NCBI GenBank assembly: GCA_034096865.1 | Contig: JAWQFJ010020585.1 | Coordinates: forward strand, 1 to 41,809 | Length of the DNA: 41,809 nt | Direction: 5' to 3' | From: Theodoxus fluviatilis | Lineage: Eukaryota > Mollusca > Gastropoda > Cycloneritida > Neritidae | The notes under the pieces: generated by a model | The model's input: the letters and a program-made list of their open reading frames with translations, nothing else | The model's database searches: none | What the model was told of the DNA's origin: nothing | Translations under genes and position numbers: made by a program | Shown here: positions 12,555 to 23,800 of the stretch, in pieces | Position numbering within the stretch: position 1 is the first letter of the stretch | Layout: each line of letters starts with the position of its first letter

Positions 12555-12770
12555 ATGGCTCTGTGGCTTAGAGGTTCGAGCGTTTGACTTGCAGTCGCTT
12601 GCGGCTGATGGGTGCGATGTTCAAAGCCGCGAATAACATAGAGTTGCATCCTTGGGCAAGGTGCTTCACCGACAATGCCTCTTCTACCGAGGAGTTAAAC
12701 CGGTCACTGGACGCTGCACAGTGGTGACAGGGGGTGAGAGTCCCCTTAATGAATAGAAGCACAGAAATAC
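12555..12770 (+). repeat. tRNA-derived SINE
   Basis: The head is tRNA-like: an A-box match TGGCTTAGAGG (12,564-12,574) and a B-box-like TGTTCAAAGCC (12,618-12,628), spaced as in polymerase III promoters. The stretch GAGCGTTTGACTTGCAGTC between them resembles the D-arm to anticodon region of tRNA-Cys(GCA). The body contains CTTGGGCAAGGTGCTTCACC (12,651-12,670), a motif type shared by many animal SINEs, then a GTCACTGG...GGTGACAGGGGGTGA part. The B box has lost its central G, so this copy is probably old. The 3' boundary is approximate. Confidence 0.7.
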
Positions 12771-13660
12771 AGGAACATTAATTTTTTGGGGTGCAAGACG
12801 AAAAGCAATGAGTAATTCATCTTTTTTTAAAGCCTGATTTCCACTAAGAGGCAGACAAGTTTCCATTGTGTCGTCACTGCTTGGCAGTAGGAATAACTAG
12901 CTGTGACGAGGTGGTCGCCATCACGGACTTAACAGACAGCTGCTGCTAATTTGCCAGACACGAATAAGACATTTTGTACGGTAAAGATTGCATGCAGTGG
13001 CTCTGTGTTTACAAAAGTCTCAAACCTGTTAGATTCGTCCCGCATGTCCAAACTGTAGGAAACAATTTTCTAAAAGCTGAAACACATATTTGTGCTATTA
13101 ATGTCTTTTCGAATGTGCATCTGTTACAAACTGTGCCATCTCCACAAGTGTTACAAACCGGTGTTTCTTCCTTTTCTTCTGACAGTTTGTAAAAAATGGG
13201 AAGGAAACTTTGGATACTTTTTTTAAGGGATTTAATAATAGAACGAATTTGTTTTAAACCATTGCAGCTCTCACCCAAAATGGGAACAATCCTCTTTCCC
13301 ACGGATCACCCCATGGTGGAAGAGTACTAATCTACAGGCGGGGAGGAAAGAAGGCTGAGTGCAGAGAGTGCCTCCAGTAGAGAGTGCTTAGAGTAGAGAG
13401 CAGAGGGATATTATTCTACATTCTGGCTCTTTCATTTGGGGGGTCGGTATAATTAGAGTCCAACCAGTGTCCAAAGACAACCCCCACGTGATCTATACTA
13501 AATATTTAAAAAAAAGACTAACGTCAGCGTTTAACTATAGCACAGTCCGAAGTTCACACATCCCACGCGGGGTCCTCGTGGTGGGCTCTGCGAACCTCAA
13601 GGCTACGCAGGTCCAGCATCCTTCAAGTCAGGACAGTGATGGAGAGAGTAGGTCATTTTG
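12771..13660. other. AT-richer unique DNA, no gene recognised
   Basis: No convincing frame. A purine-rich patch at about 13,355-13,410 repeats GAGAGTG- and TAGAGAG-like words without forming a regular array. Confidence 0.45.
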
Positions 13661-13730
13661 CTCCATAGTACGCAGGAAGCTATGAGTAGTGGGTCAAGCT
13701 TCTCTATGGTAGGCAGGAAGCTATGAGTAG
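13661..13730. repeat. Two-copy direct repeat, 41-bp period
   Basis: Copies at 13,661-13,689 and 13,702-13,730 share GCAGGAAGCTATGAGTAG exactly and the preceding CTCYATRGTA with two substitutions. They are part of an AGTAG-rich stretch. Origin unknown. Confidence 0.75.
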
Positions 13731-14203
13731 TTTACTATAGAGTGATATACTGCTTCTGTGGAAGATAAGCAGGCGCTTGGACTGTAGGAGAAGAACTGAT
13801 GAGTTTAGAAGAAGGTGCCTTTTGTCCTAATGACAAAAGAATTACCACACTTAAAGTTCCCTATAATACATCTAAAAACCGAATACATTTTTCAGGATAA
13901 GATTAAGATGTGGTGGATATCTCGTGTGATTCTCTCCTTGAACACATACATCTTTCTCGATTAAATACGTAATAAAGTAGCTCTACTTGGCTCACATAGT
14001 AACCCCACAAAGTAAACTGGTTTATCTTAACTTTCATTCAAGCAATTGATCTATGATTCAATAAATGCCTCGTGACATTTTAACCGCAGTGACTATGTAT
14101 CTAGAGTAATTTGCCATGACTGCAATATTTGTATGTTGGACCACTATCCCCCAAGCCTTCTTCTTCTCCACCCCTATCCCATTTTTCATTTTTTTAGTTC
14201 TTG
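13731..14203. other. AT-rich unique DNA
   Basis: No frame or repeat worth calling; stop codons are dense in all frames. Confidence 0.5.
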
Positions 14204-14249
14204 AGGGGGGGGGGGGGGGGCGTAGGGGAATGGGGGGGGGGGGGGGGGA
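14204..14249. repeat. Two poly-G runs
   Basis: Two runs of about 16 G each are separated by CGTAGGGGAAT. Both could fold as G-quadruplexes, and both create spurious Gly/Pro-rich frames. Confidence 0.9.
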
Positions 14250-14815
14250 GAGCTACAGCCAAGTTGTACGTGATAATGAGCACACTGAAGAAGTGCAATT
14301 CTGCCAATGCAGAGTGGCAACCAAGATTTTCCTCCATCTCACTAAAAGTAATTGAATGGACTTTGAGTGAGACCTCTTGGCAGATTTCCGGTGTCGCAGA
14401 GGCAATCACTGATTCGAGTGTGCAGTTGTTCTCAAGGGTTAATGCACTGGTAAGTGAGGTGTGCCTCAGCATTTTGCACTGGAGAATTAACACTGCAGAG
14501 CGCGTACAAGTATGCACGCTTTGTCCTGAGCTCTATTCAATGTTAAACAACGCTTCCCCTTTTAATTAAAACTCAACTCAATTTACAGATCAATCCAGAA
14601 AAATGATTCAGTTCTGAACAGAACGAAACGTCAAGTAATTAGTTCGCACACATCGGGCGGGTCCCCCCCCCCCCCCCCCCCCCTTCCCCCAATAGATCAT
14701 TCTCAAAAACGTCCATGGTTTTAGGTAAATGTGGACAGCGATCACTTCAATACTATTGGTTCTCGTCCGATCTACATAAGCCATGCCAGAGAAATGATAA
14801 AAGCAATTTAAGTCG
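14250..14815. other. Unique DNA with a poly-C run
   Basis: No gene recognised. A C-run of about 18 lies near 14,666-14,683. The final part, immediately before 14,816, may be the upstream portion of the decayed non-LTR fragment, but I could not follow its reading frame further upstream. Confidence 0.45.
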
Positions 14816-15040
14816 GTGAGATGGAAGGATGTTCTGACCCACTCCTATTTGTTGCGGTCGGAGCCTCTACCGGTGAGCCGTTCCTGCCAAAGCAGGCTCA
14901 CCATGCGGCACGTTCTGGTGGAGTGCCCTAGACTTGCTCATCTATGGAGTGAGTCGAGCAGTCTGTCGGACATTTCTAAAGATCCTCTAGCTGTGATAAA
15001 ATGTTTGATGGATTCTGAATTTTATTCTCGTTTATAAGTC
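14816..15040 (+). pseudogene. C-terminal tail of a non-LTR retrotransposon ORF2
   Basis: The frame reads WKDVLTHSYLLRSEPLP, then CQSRLTMRHVLVECPRLAHL, and ends at a TAA after SEFYSRL. This matches the usual end of non-LTR reverse-transcriptase polyproteins, where a LTHSYLL segment leads to a zinc-knuckle-like Cx2CxxxLTxxHxLxxC motif. The first Cys of that motif is Ser here (codon AGC), so the finger is broken. Nothing upstream shows the catalytic reverse-transcriptase domain, so this is a 5'-truncated copy, the normal fate of non-LTR insertions. The clade is uncertain (I- or Jockey-like). Confidence 0.75.
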
Positions 15041-16139
15041 GGTGAGAAATGGAAAGTTACAAAGTGGGCTGCGCTACTTATCCGTTTCACACCTGCCATG
15101 ATCTCTGTATCAAATCATTCGCAGATTTTTGGAACAACTAAGATGTCCTAATGTCCACGTCCTCGTTAAAAAATGTTATAAAAAAACAGGCGATGAATAT
15201 TCTGTCATGACCTTATTACCTCCGTAAATGTCAACAAAATAATTTTCGGCACACACTAATTACAAAAATACATATTTCAAGGGCCCATATTGTCTGCTCA
15301 ATTAAAAATGCAACTCAACTATCATCACTTTTCTCCTTTACAAAAAATAAGTATTTTCTAAAAAATCACTTCGTCCCTCCATAAATGAAATCCACTCATT
15401 AGACTAATGGTTCAAGACCTTATAATCGATTTAAGAAATCACATGTGAGCATATAGCTAGTCAAAAGTTTCCAATCGACCACGTCTTTAGGCGGCTCCAA
15501 ACCACTGAGCCAATTCCTCTACTTTCGAATACTCCGTCAGTTCATCACAGTATGTTCGCTATTCTAGTTGCCTTAAAAACACATTTGAAGCTGGTTATCT
15601 TTCCTTCAATAAAGAAAGTTACACAAATCGGACCAAAAAATACAGTGGAAGGTTTCCTCATTTCTACGCATTCGCGTTTGTTCTTCGGTCACTGATACCG
15701 TTACTCTCTCACTGGCTCCGTCAAGTAACGAGCACTGGTCTTTACTTACAAAGCCAACATCTGCTAGCGTGAACGCGTTTCGCTCCATATCTCCCTGACA
15801 ACGCCTTGAATCGATGGGATCAGCAGGCGGAGCTGGTCATGCACCACGGAAGGCCATTCATCAGCCAGGGCAGCAGATTCCAGTTCATCGCCTCCGATGG
15901 AAGGAGGGCGCCACCTCGGGCAGCCAGGCATGAATAATGGAGGCGAGTCAGCGCTGGCCGGAGTCGTAGAAAGGGACGTGCAGGGCGAGACGTGGAGCAT
16001 GCAGGCCGACACGGACCGTGTCTTCAGTGCAAGGGGTACTGCATCCCAAGGTCGATGGTGCGTGCTTTTGTACAATAACCCCTGGGGGGTTTATGGAAGA
16101 CGGCGGTCCAAAATGGCAAGACCCTCATTTACAGTCACC

Positions 16140-16141
<2 letters not shown>
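15041..16141. other. Unique DNA, no gene recognised
   Basis: The first 600 bp is AT-rich and probably includes the 3' non-coding part of the preceding ORF2 remnant. From about 15,780 it becomes CpG-containing and GC-richer, with no recognisable domain in any frame. Confidence 0.45.

Positions 16142-16214
<73 letters not shown>
16142..16214. repeat. (CT)n microsatellite
   Basis: A pure CT array of about 73 bp. Confidence 0.98.
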
Positions 16215-16216
<2 letters not shown>

Positions 16217-18561
16217 CTTTCTCCTCCTGGAGCGGAAAAGAGAGAGCAAGACGTATAGTGAGGAGGCGGAGCGAGGTTTCCTCCTCTCGCCAATGCATTC
16301 CCAGCGACGCTTTGCACGAGAGCGAAAGGTCTAATGTCCGGGAAGTGATGCACGCAGCTCTTTCCCCTTGACGACAAGAAAACAACGTCTGCCATGCCAA
16401 GCTTGCGGAGGCAATTAAGGGAAAGTGGCCAAACTCTCGAAAAAATATCAGCTCCCGAGTAGCAACAGAAATGACCAGCGCCCATTCCGACTCCTTCATC
16501 AGGCCTAATCAGGGGAAGGGTGTGCGGAGGCACGCTCGGCAACCAGACGGTGGAGGAGCCGGTCACGACGAGGGGCGCGTTCCAACGAGCCAGGCCCGAA
16601 AATCAATCCCAAAGGAGGCTCTGCCCCCAGCCCCTCTCGCCCTCGGCCCTTCCAGCGGCGGTTCCAACTTCATTTCAGGGAATGAAAAATCGCGCAGCTC
16701 ATCCCGGCGCGACCACTCCGCTCGAGGATTAAGACCAAGCAAACACTGTTCTGGGTAACTGGCGGAGCGTCAGTAGAAGACACAGGCCTAGTTGAGTTTG
16801 CGTAGATGGAACATGGAGATCGATGGGAGGAGATTTTTCTTTATCGCCACCGCCAGAGAAAAGTCCAAGTCTGACTTAATATAAAAAACTGTTTTTATAT
16901 GGATGAGTATTTCCATCTTCAAATGTAACGTTTTGAGAATCATTTGAAGAGAGTAAACTTCAATTTCGTTGAAGTTACATCTTTCGGCGTGTCTTCAAAC
17001 ATATGGTAAACTAAACTTTCTGTTGAAAGGATATGCAGACAACAACAAGAAGCAGCCAAGTTTTATTTTGTTTTAAAAAAACGACTAAAAGCGACAGTTT
17101 TAAGAAAAGTTTATCGCAACGGAATTATAGCTCGCGGCCGACTGGGTGGCTTGGCTGACATCACTTCTGGTCTGTTTGAAAAATAGGAAGGCTAACAAGA
17201 CAAAAAATAAGAAGAAGGGGGGAAAAGCACAGCACTACTTCGCCTACAGTTTCCCAGATTATATCTCGATCAATACAGAGACTACGGTCGTATATCCGAG
17301 CAAACGCCCTTTGTGGCAGCCACCATGAAAACTACAACTTTTCCCACTCCCCCTCGATGGGAAGGGCGATCAGCCTGTCAGTAATCGATGGCAGTGAATA
17401 ATGGTGGGGCGGGATTCCTACGGTGTCCCAGAGGGGTGGTCCTCTCGATCACGGCAGGCGGAGAGGCGTCATGTCTTCTGCGGCAGCCGTCTCCACCACG
17501 GCAGGCCGTAGGGATAAACTGTTCAGTGGCTGGCCCCATTACTGGGAAGGTGCCAGGTCAGGAAATTGCAGCCTTAGACCAAGAGTGCAGGGGAGAAAGT
17601 CGGTGGTGATTAAGGAGATGACCAGTCAAGGGCAGATTATGTGGAGGACACGGCTATTTCCTGTCCGAGGGCAAAGAGGAATTTGAGCTTCCCCCCCCCA
17701 CCCCCACCCCACCCCCCCTCCCACACTCTGCCATCCCTTGTTACGTATGTCATCCTCTCACTCAGTCATTCTCGCACTTAGCTGGCCTCTCAATTCGTCA
17801 TCCACGCACTTACCCAGCCTTAGCCAACCTACCTAGGCCAAGACGGCCTTGAGTAGCCAGGCTGAGCCAGTGAAAAGGGTGAGCTTATAGAAGCCAGGAC
17901 AGACTTATTCACTTATGACGTAATGGCTGGCCAACCCGAGAGGATCGAGAAGGGTGCTCTCGCTGGGTTCAGGTCCTCTACCTTCATGAACGGCAGCGAA
18001 GCCATGATGACCTACAGGAAGATAGACAGGACGGACGGCTGTGTCCATTTGCAGGAGTGGTGCTGCTGACGCCCTTTGATTTCTCAGTCCTGTGCGATCC
18101 CTCGTGATCCAGGGGGCATTGGACGCCGCGCAAGCATCCATCAAGTTTGATTTCAATCGCAGCTCCTCCTCCGCACTCGCTCGGGGAGCTGGCTCAACCA
18201 CGGGTTTCAATTAAGACTCAATTTTGGTCAAATCGTGATTTTTGTTGGGTTCATAGGCGCGGGATCAATCACGGCTGCGGCGTCCTATTGAAGAAAAATT
18301 TATCTCGCCCACGGCTGATCAAACAGCAATCAGATCTCGACTGGAGGAAACTTCATAAACACCCCTAAATTGATTGTGCCAGTGGAGCAATAGTCCATCT
18401 AGACCAATTGATCGAAAACCATCGAGCGAGCCGACTAGAAGCTTTTCCAAGTAGGAGTACGAGGGAATCCGTGCCAAAACGACATGGGTGTATTTTTTTT
18501 TCAATGGAGAAACTTTCTGTGTTTGAAACTTATGCAACACATTCAATAGTGTTTCCTCTAC
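16215..18561. other. Unique DNA, no gene recognised
   Basis: No domain is visible in the overlapping frames. A C/CA-rich tract lies at 17,691-17,725. The segment 17,381-17,640 combines CpG-rich sequence with ATCGAT, GTGAATAATGG and GTGATTAAGG motifs and could be regulatory, but this is a guess. Confidence 0.4.
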
Positions 18562-18797
18562 TGGGCCCGTATTCACAACGGCGATTTATCTTTTCAACAC
18601 TCGATTTATCCCCTAGCCCCGCGTTATCTTGATCGGTTAGATAAGGTACGCTCTTCAGAGGATTCTAGGTTGCGCTTTGCTATATATACTGGTTTCCAGC
18701 CAAGGGAGAGCGGAACAGGCAGCTGGAATCGTCTGAGTTTAGAGATAAATCGGAGTTAAAATAAATCGCCGATAAATCGCCGTTGTGTACGGGCCCA
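18562..18797. mobile_element. MITE-like element with about 28-bp terminal inverted repeats
   Basis: The left end begins TGGGCCCGTATTCACAACGG and continues to GATTTATC at 18,590. The reverse complement of 18,771-18,797 reads TGGGCCCGTACACAACGGCG and also ends in GATTTATC, differing by a 2-base indel. The 236-bp body repeats the subterminal octamer GATTTATC or its complement GATAAATC several times in inverted orientation at the two ends, as many MITEs do. It encodes nothing. Flanks (CTCTAC on the left, TATCTC on the right) do not give a clear target-site duplication, so the superfamily is open. Confidence 0.75.
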
Positions 18798-19852
18798 TAT
18801 CTCATTCAGGGAAGATGGCGAATGTTTCCCTTTAGAATCACTCTGCTGTGGACTTTCGGTGAGTAGTCTGTCATTTCTGGACTTCTGTAGTCTACACAAG
18901 TATTACACATCATTATCCATAAAGTAAAAATAAACACGGATGCACTTTACCTTTCATTTCAAGCAAACAGAGAGCCTCGTTGAGCTGCACACGGTTATCC
19001 GCTTAAGTTAAGCAAAGAACGACTGATGCCTGAAACAGTGACGACATCAATCACAACTCTAAACCATTTTCTTCTCGGGAATTCTTTCCAAAACTGCTAG
19101 AATACGTTTCGCGATTCAAATCTTGTGCTTTCAGCCAGGGGCGGCAGAGAGAAACAACAGTGTCAGGAGCCCTAACACCCCACGACAGGCAACACTGCTT
19201 CAGATAAACAACCCTCTTCTGCAGCAGCCAGCGGTGGGATTGAATCCGGCAGTCGCGCGCGCGAGTCAGAAAAGTCCTCTTGACCAAATGTATCGCGATT
19301 TAAGGCGGCACTCCAGGGCTATGTATCACACGGTAATGCCGCGAATCCAACTAGGCAGCCTGGCAGAGGATGCAACAAAGGAGCAGGTCTCGGGGTCGTC
19401 AACTGCCCATAAGCCAAGGCTCTGACAGCCACGAGTATGACAGGGGAGGCGGCAAAGTTGAGGTTCTCAGCGTGAGTGGGGACAGGATCTCCGACAACAC
19501 CAAATGAATGCACTAGACGTGCGAAATTCTCAGTTACTGCGTCTGCATCGATACAGATGGGAAGCCTCTAAACACGTCTCATTTGCTTATTCTCTACATG
19601 CACGTGCAATCAATATGGAAAGAAGTGATCTCTGACCGTTGTCAGAAAATGAACACAGACATTGTAAAAACACAAAGGAGAAATGTTAGACTTGTCCTGG
19701 ACTGATCATGCACAGAGCTACGTTCCAGAATCGCACTGGAGAGCCTGGTATAACCTTCAGCACTGACCGACACCAGTCACTGCACTTTGCACCATCACCA
19801 CAACATGTAGGTGCGAGGGCCTCAAGAAAGAATGGAAAAACTTCCAGAGAGG
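18798..19852. other. Unique DNA, no gene recognised
   Basis: Only short frames without recognisable features. No repeat structure seen. Confidence 0.45.
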
Positions 19853-20028
19853 GGCCACACAGGCTGGCGGGCCACATTATCTGATTGGCAAGCGATCTTT
19901 GTCGGTTACTCCGCAGTAAACTCGCAGCGATTCACACACTGACAAAAGAATCTGAAGATTCCACCAACAACAAAAAACTTTTGAAAACGCAGCCAATCAG
20001 ATGTTGTGGTCCGCGAGCTTGTGTGGCC
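19853..20028. repeat. Inverted repeat, 37-bp arms, possible old MITE
   Basis: The left arm 19,853-19,889 (GGCCACACAGGCTGGC ... CTGATTGGC) is the imperfect reverse complement of 19,992-20,028 (GCCAATCAGAT ... TTGTGTGGCC), with about five mismatches. Weaker complementarity continues outward (AAACTTCC near 19,848 with TCTGGAAACTTTTCC near 20,088) after an insertion. The roughly 100-bp interior is non-coding. The structure fits a degraded hairpin-type transposon, but the outer ends are unclear. Confidence 0.6.
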
Positions 20029-20111
20029 CGCCAGCTTGGCTTTCTTACACCCTTCTTCTCAGACGAGTCCACTAGTGTGGATCGTCTCTGGAAACTTTTC
20101 CGAAAGAATGT

Positions 20112-20172
<61 letters not shown>

Positions 20173-20201
20173 TCTCCTTCGTCGTCGTCGTCGTCGTCGT
20201 C
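20112..20201. repeat. (ACT)n array followed by a (GTC)n-type tract
   Basis: An ACT trinucleotide array runs to about 20,169, then CTTCTCCTTC leads into a short CGT/GTC array. Frames through it translate as poly-Thr, poly-Leu or poly-Val and are not genes. Confidence 0.97.
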
Positions 20202-22568
20202 TTCTTTCGCTTGCATTAAGTGCGGCGCGCTAGAGTCGATATGAAGTTTGAAGTGATCTTTTCGCAGTGGATCTCCCAATAAAAAGTATCGTTCTTAGTG
20301 TTAATGAATGACGTAACAATAGTTCGATTAAAAGTATTGTACAAAATACATAAACAACTTTCCCCTCTTTTTTTCTTTTCTTTTTGTTTGTTCGCCGGGG
20401 GTGGGATTAAAAAGCAAAAGGCACTTAAAAGTCACATCCAGCAGAGTTCTCACACTGTTCAGCAAGGCAAAGTGCGGCTTCCATAGTGCGGCACTCACAG
20501 AAATATAAATTGGTTCCGTGCCCAGAACAGAAAAGCAAGAGAGATGGCTCCCCTGTTGCTACTGCATAGATTAGGGTTGCGACACAGAGAGTTGATGCGG
20601 AAAAACCACACAGTTTCCCAGCGCCATTGATTACTCGCTCCGCAGTCTGTTCACACGCTGGGCTGCGCCAGGCCTGGCGTTGCGCTGACAGAGGGAGGAA
20701 ATGGAACTGTCTTGTTTCCCGACGATATTGTAATTACAACGACGGTGCATACGTCGGGGGAGAGTCGTGCCGGATATCGTCTTCGAGGAGTCGATAGCCA
20801 GTGCACTGCGAGGTCTACACTGCCAACAGAGAATATTTACCCAGCTCCCTTTGATCTCGCCGCAGACAAGTAAAGAGTGGCTACTTCATTACTTACGAGA
20901 AAACCGACGAGGTCAGCTTGTGTCTTCAGGGCACTGTGTCCCAACAAACCAAGGCAACGCAGGCGTACCTAATGTTCTTAATCTAAATTACCATCCAAAG
21001 GCAAATGGGAAAACTAACATTTGAGCAAAATTACGAGACAGGAGGGGGAAAAAAGAATACTGACTACAATCAACAAACACGTCACGATAACTCGCTCTGA
21101 TTCGGCTTAAGGTTTTCTTCTTTCCAAACAGAACTGTTATTTTCGTGTGCAAGCAAACATTTCCCTGCTGAAAGCTAAGTTCAGCGCCCTGGGACGGCCT
21201 GCGGCTTTCATCGCGATTCCAGAAAGACTTCAGGAAACACTTCTCCACGACCATCCTCTTCGAAAAAGATGCTTTACAGCTCTCTAGGTGCCAAGCAATC
21301 TATCCGCAGCGGGAGGAAAGTTCAAAAAAGAAGTGACAATTTTATTTCGTCCCTCCTGACGCTTTCTCCTCGACCCGCTAGCTGTATTTCAAGCAGCAAT
21401 CACCAGCTGGGGCCCAGAGTATTCCTCCGGGCGCATGCTAGAGGTTCGTCCACCAAAAACCATGGACAGAGAAATGCTGCAGCCAAAGTACGGCGACGCG
21501 ACAACTGATATACGCTTGGCTCGAGATTGCCCCGTCTGCCAGCTCACCTTTCTGATCTTTCCAGCCTACCAACAGGCGGAGGTGGCGAAGGTCTCGATAA
21601 CAAAAGGTGCCGTTTCGAATCAAAGACACGCCAGGCGGGAGATCTGAGGAGCACGGCCTTATTCGCGTGCCTGTGATATTTCCATAAATCTGGCGGGAAC
21701 CGAGAAGGAGAGAAGGGGAAAAGATAGACAGAGATGAAACCCCAGGACCACCCAGGACGGACGAGGAAAACCCTGCTCCCACCAAGGGAGGGAAACACGT
21801 GTACTCCTTGACCGGGGCGATAAAGCACCGCCTGACCAGGGCTGGCCGGCTCCTCTTCCCAGGGGGGAAAGCGAGTGGAACCTGAGGGCCGCGGCAGCGT
21901 GTCCATAATAACGTTATTGTAGACCTCTGCCAGCGCGTTCCCCGCAGTCTGGGGCTGCAGCCCAGGGCGAGAAAGCAGCGCATGGAAATTGGCACTCGAC
22001 CCATCCCCGCCCTTCAGATCCGTGGGGCAGGTGTCGGTAATCCTCCAGTCCACACCTCGCATTGACGTCGCTGATATGTGGGACAGTGGACGCCTGCCGT
22101 CTTTGACCAGCCAAGACGAGTTCAAGCCCGGATTGGAAAAGGTTCACACCTCCTCGCCCAGTCAGTCTTTGGAGAAGGGCAGTGCCGTATTGGACACTAT
22201 TCTTCGCGTTGATTAGGGTCTACAAGGGTAATTTTCGATAAGGGCAATTTCGTGGCAGCAGCTAGGCTCTGAAACATTCCTGGCAATCACATAAAGGCCA
22301 GGCGGACGCTACAGACACACTCGCTTCGGAGGTCAGAGTTCATGGATTAAATAGTGCGAACCCAGCTGGGGTGTTGAATCTGAGTGTGCGCGTGTACACC
22401 CACAGGTGCGGATAATCCAGCTGTCAGCCCAAGGCGATAACGATTTGAACGTGGTCGGGGTGGAGACGAGATCTCACTACTCAGCCAAGCACGTGATTGA
22501 CGAACTACGGTACCATACTATTGCTGTCCTCGGTCTTCTCCGTTTGCAAAAGAATTTCAACATTTACT
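20202..22568. other. Unique DNA, no gene recognised
   Basis: Long minus-strand frames overlap in two registers between 21,438 and 22,125 in GC-rich DNA. They have no known domain, and coding in both registers is unlikely. A 14-bp perfect palindrome CGCCAGGCCTGGCG lies at 20,666-20,679. AAGGGTAATTTTCGAT and AAGGGCAATTTCG form a short direct repeat near 22,227-22,252. Confidence 0.45.
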
Positions 22569-23425
22569 AATGAGCGACCTTTTTGTACATTATCTCCCTT
22601 GCCGCCGCTTGGCGGCGCGTCGGTTCCAAGGGGCTTGGTTGGTACACAGTGACAAGTTTTTTCGCTTAGATTAGACCTGAGTGTTCGAGTTTTTTTTAAT
22701 TGTTTTCTTGCTGTCGCTTTCAAATCTAATGCGTGCTAGCTGATATTAGGTTTAGAGCTTGAATTTTCGATATTACACAAGTTCTTTTTCGCTTACAACT
22801 CCAGTGTTCGAACCAATGAAAACCACTGACAGAGATGGCCGTTTCGTTCCTTGCATCTCATTGGCCAGCTTGTCATGAGGTCAGCCTGATCACGCGCTGA
22901 CCTCATGACAGTTGTAAGCGAAAAAGCGAGTTGTAAGCGTAATATCATTGAAAATTCAAGCTCTAAACCTAATATCAGTTAGCACGCATTAAAAAAAATC
23001 ACATCTACGCTTACAACTCGCTTTTTCGCTTACAACTGTCATGAGGTCAGCGCGTGATCACGGGCTGACCTCATGACAAGCTGGCCAATGAGATGCAAGG
23101 AACGAAACGGCCATCTCTTTCCGTGGTTTTCATTGGTTCGAACACTGGAGTTGTAAGCGAAAAAGAACTTGTGTAATATCGAAAATTCAAGCTCTAAACC
23201 TAATATCAGCTAGCACGCATTTAAAAAAATCACATCTAAGTAAACCAGCCAGCCTAGTACTGTGAAGAGATTTGAAAGTGACAGCAAGAAAACAATAAAA
23301 AAAACTCGAACACTCAGGTCTAATCTAAGCGAAAGAACTTGTCACTGTGTACCAACCGAGCCCCTTGGAACCGACGCGCCGCCAAGCGGCGGCAAGGGAG
23401 ATAATTTCCAAAAAGGTCGCTCATT
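22569..23425. mobile_element. 857-bp foldback palindrome
   Basis: The left arm 22,569-22,940 (372 bp, starts AATGAGCGACC) is the reverse complement of the right arm 23,007-23,425 (419 bp, ends GGTCGCTCATT), with only around ten substitutions by eye. The right arm carries about 47 bp absent from the left (around 23,230-23,276, including CCAGCCAGCCTAGTACTGTG). The central loop 22,941-23,006 is itself a third copy of a segment in each arm (CAAGCTCTAAACCTAATATC). Each arm also holds an internal hairpin built on TGTCATGAGGTCAGC and GCTGACCTCATGACA. No frame is present. This is the form of a foldback or MITE-type DNA element. I see no target-site duplication in the immediate flanks, so the superfamily is unassigned. 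Confidence 0.85.
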
Positions 23426-23670
23426 GCTCGGTTAAGTAGTTTCAGGTTTTCTCCTCCGCTACACTCTATCATCTAATATTTTGACATGAGAAAAATCAGC
23501 AGGCAGGTACCATTATGCATCTGAACATCTTTCCTTAGAATTTGTCCGTCAAGACAGATCTCAAGCGAACAAAGACAGGAGACAGTTACAGCACTTCCTC
23601 TCCATGCAGATCGGTCGCCTCAATTTGGAGATTCGAACGCAGGCAGGCACACTGCCTGCTCTCCTCCAGT
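23426..23670. other. Possible 5' body of a SINE or non-LTR tail
   Basis: Nothing is directly recognisable. The position immediately upstream of the conserved module and of the (ATCC)n-tailed 3' end suggests it could belong to the same retroelement copy. GGAGATTCGAACGCAGGC near 23,627 is loosely like a polymerase III B box, but I found no A box at the right distance. Confidence 0.3.
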
Positions 23671-23738
23671 TTCCCCCTGTGGGTTCGGGGTAAGAATTGA
23701 CCCACCGCGTCTCCCTACGCAATTCGTAAGAGGCGAAT
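23671..23738 (+). repeat. Conserved dispersed module, copy A
   Basis: It reads TTCCCCCTGTGGGTTCGGGG, AAGAATTGACCCACCGCGTC, then ACGCAATTCGTAAGAGGCGA. The same blocks in the same order occur at 40,682-40,753 inside the LTR element, with a small indel and a few substitutions. Two copies this similar in otherwise unrelated surroundings indicate a dispersed repeat, probably a SINE or a conserved retroelement 3' domain. Confidence 0.75.
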
Positions 23739-23800
23739 AACTAGGGACACCATTACTTGATTTGCGTTTACTCTAAACTGTTCTAGTGATTTTCGTGCTT

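Noticed and set aside
12555..12628. Functional tRNA-Cys gene
   Set aside because: The acceptor stem does not pair, the B box is degenerate and a SINE body follows; it is a tRNA-derived SINE head.
21438..22125. Two overlapping minus-strand frames of 188 and 193 codons
   Set aside because: Both registers are open over the same GC-rich DNA and neither has a recognisable domain or splice signals, which fits low stop density rather than coding.
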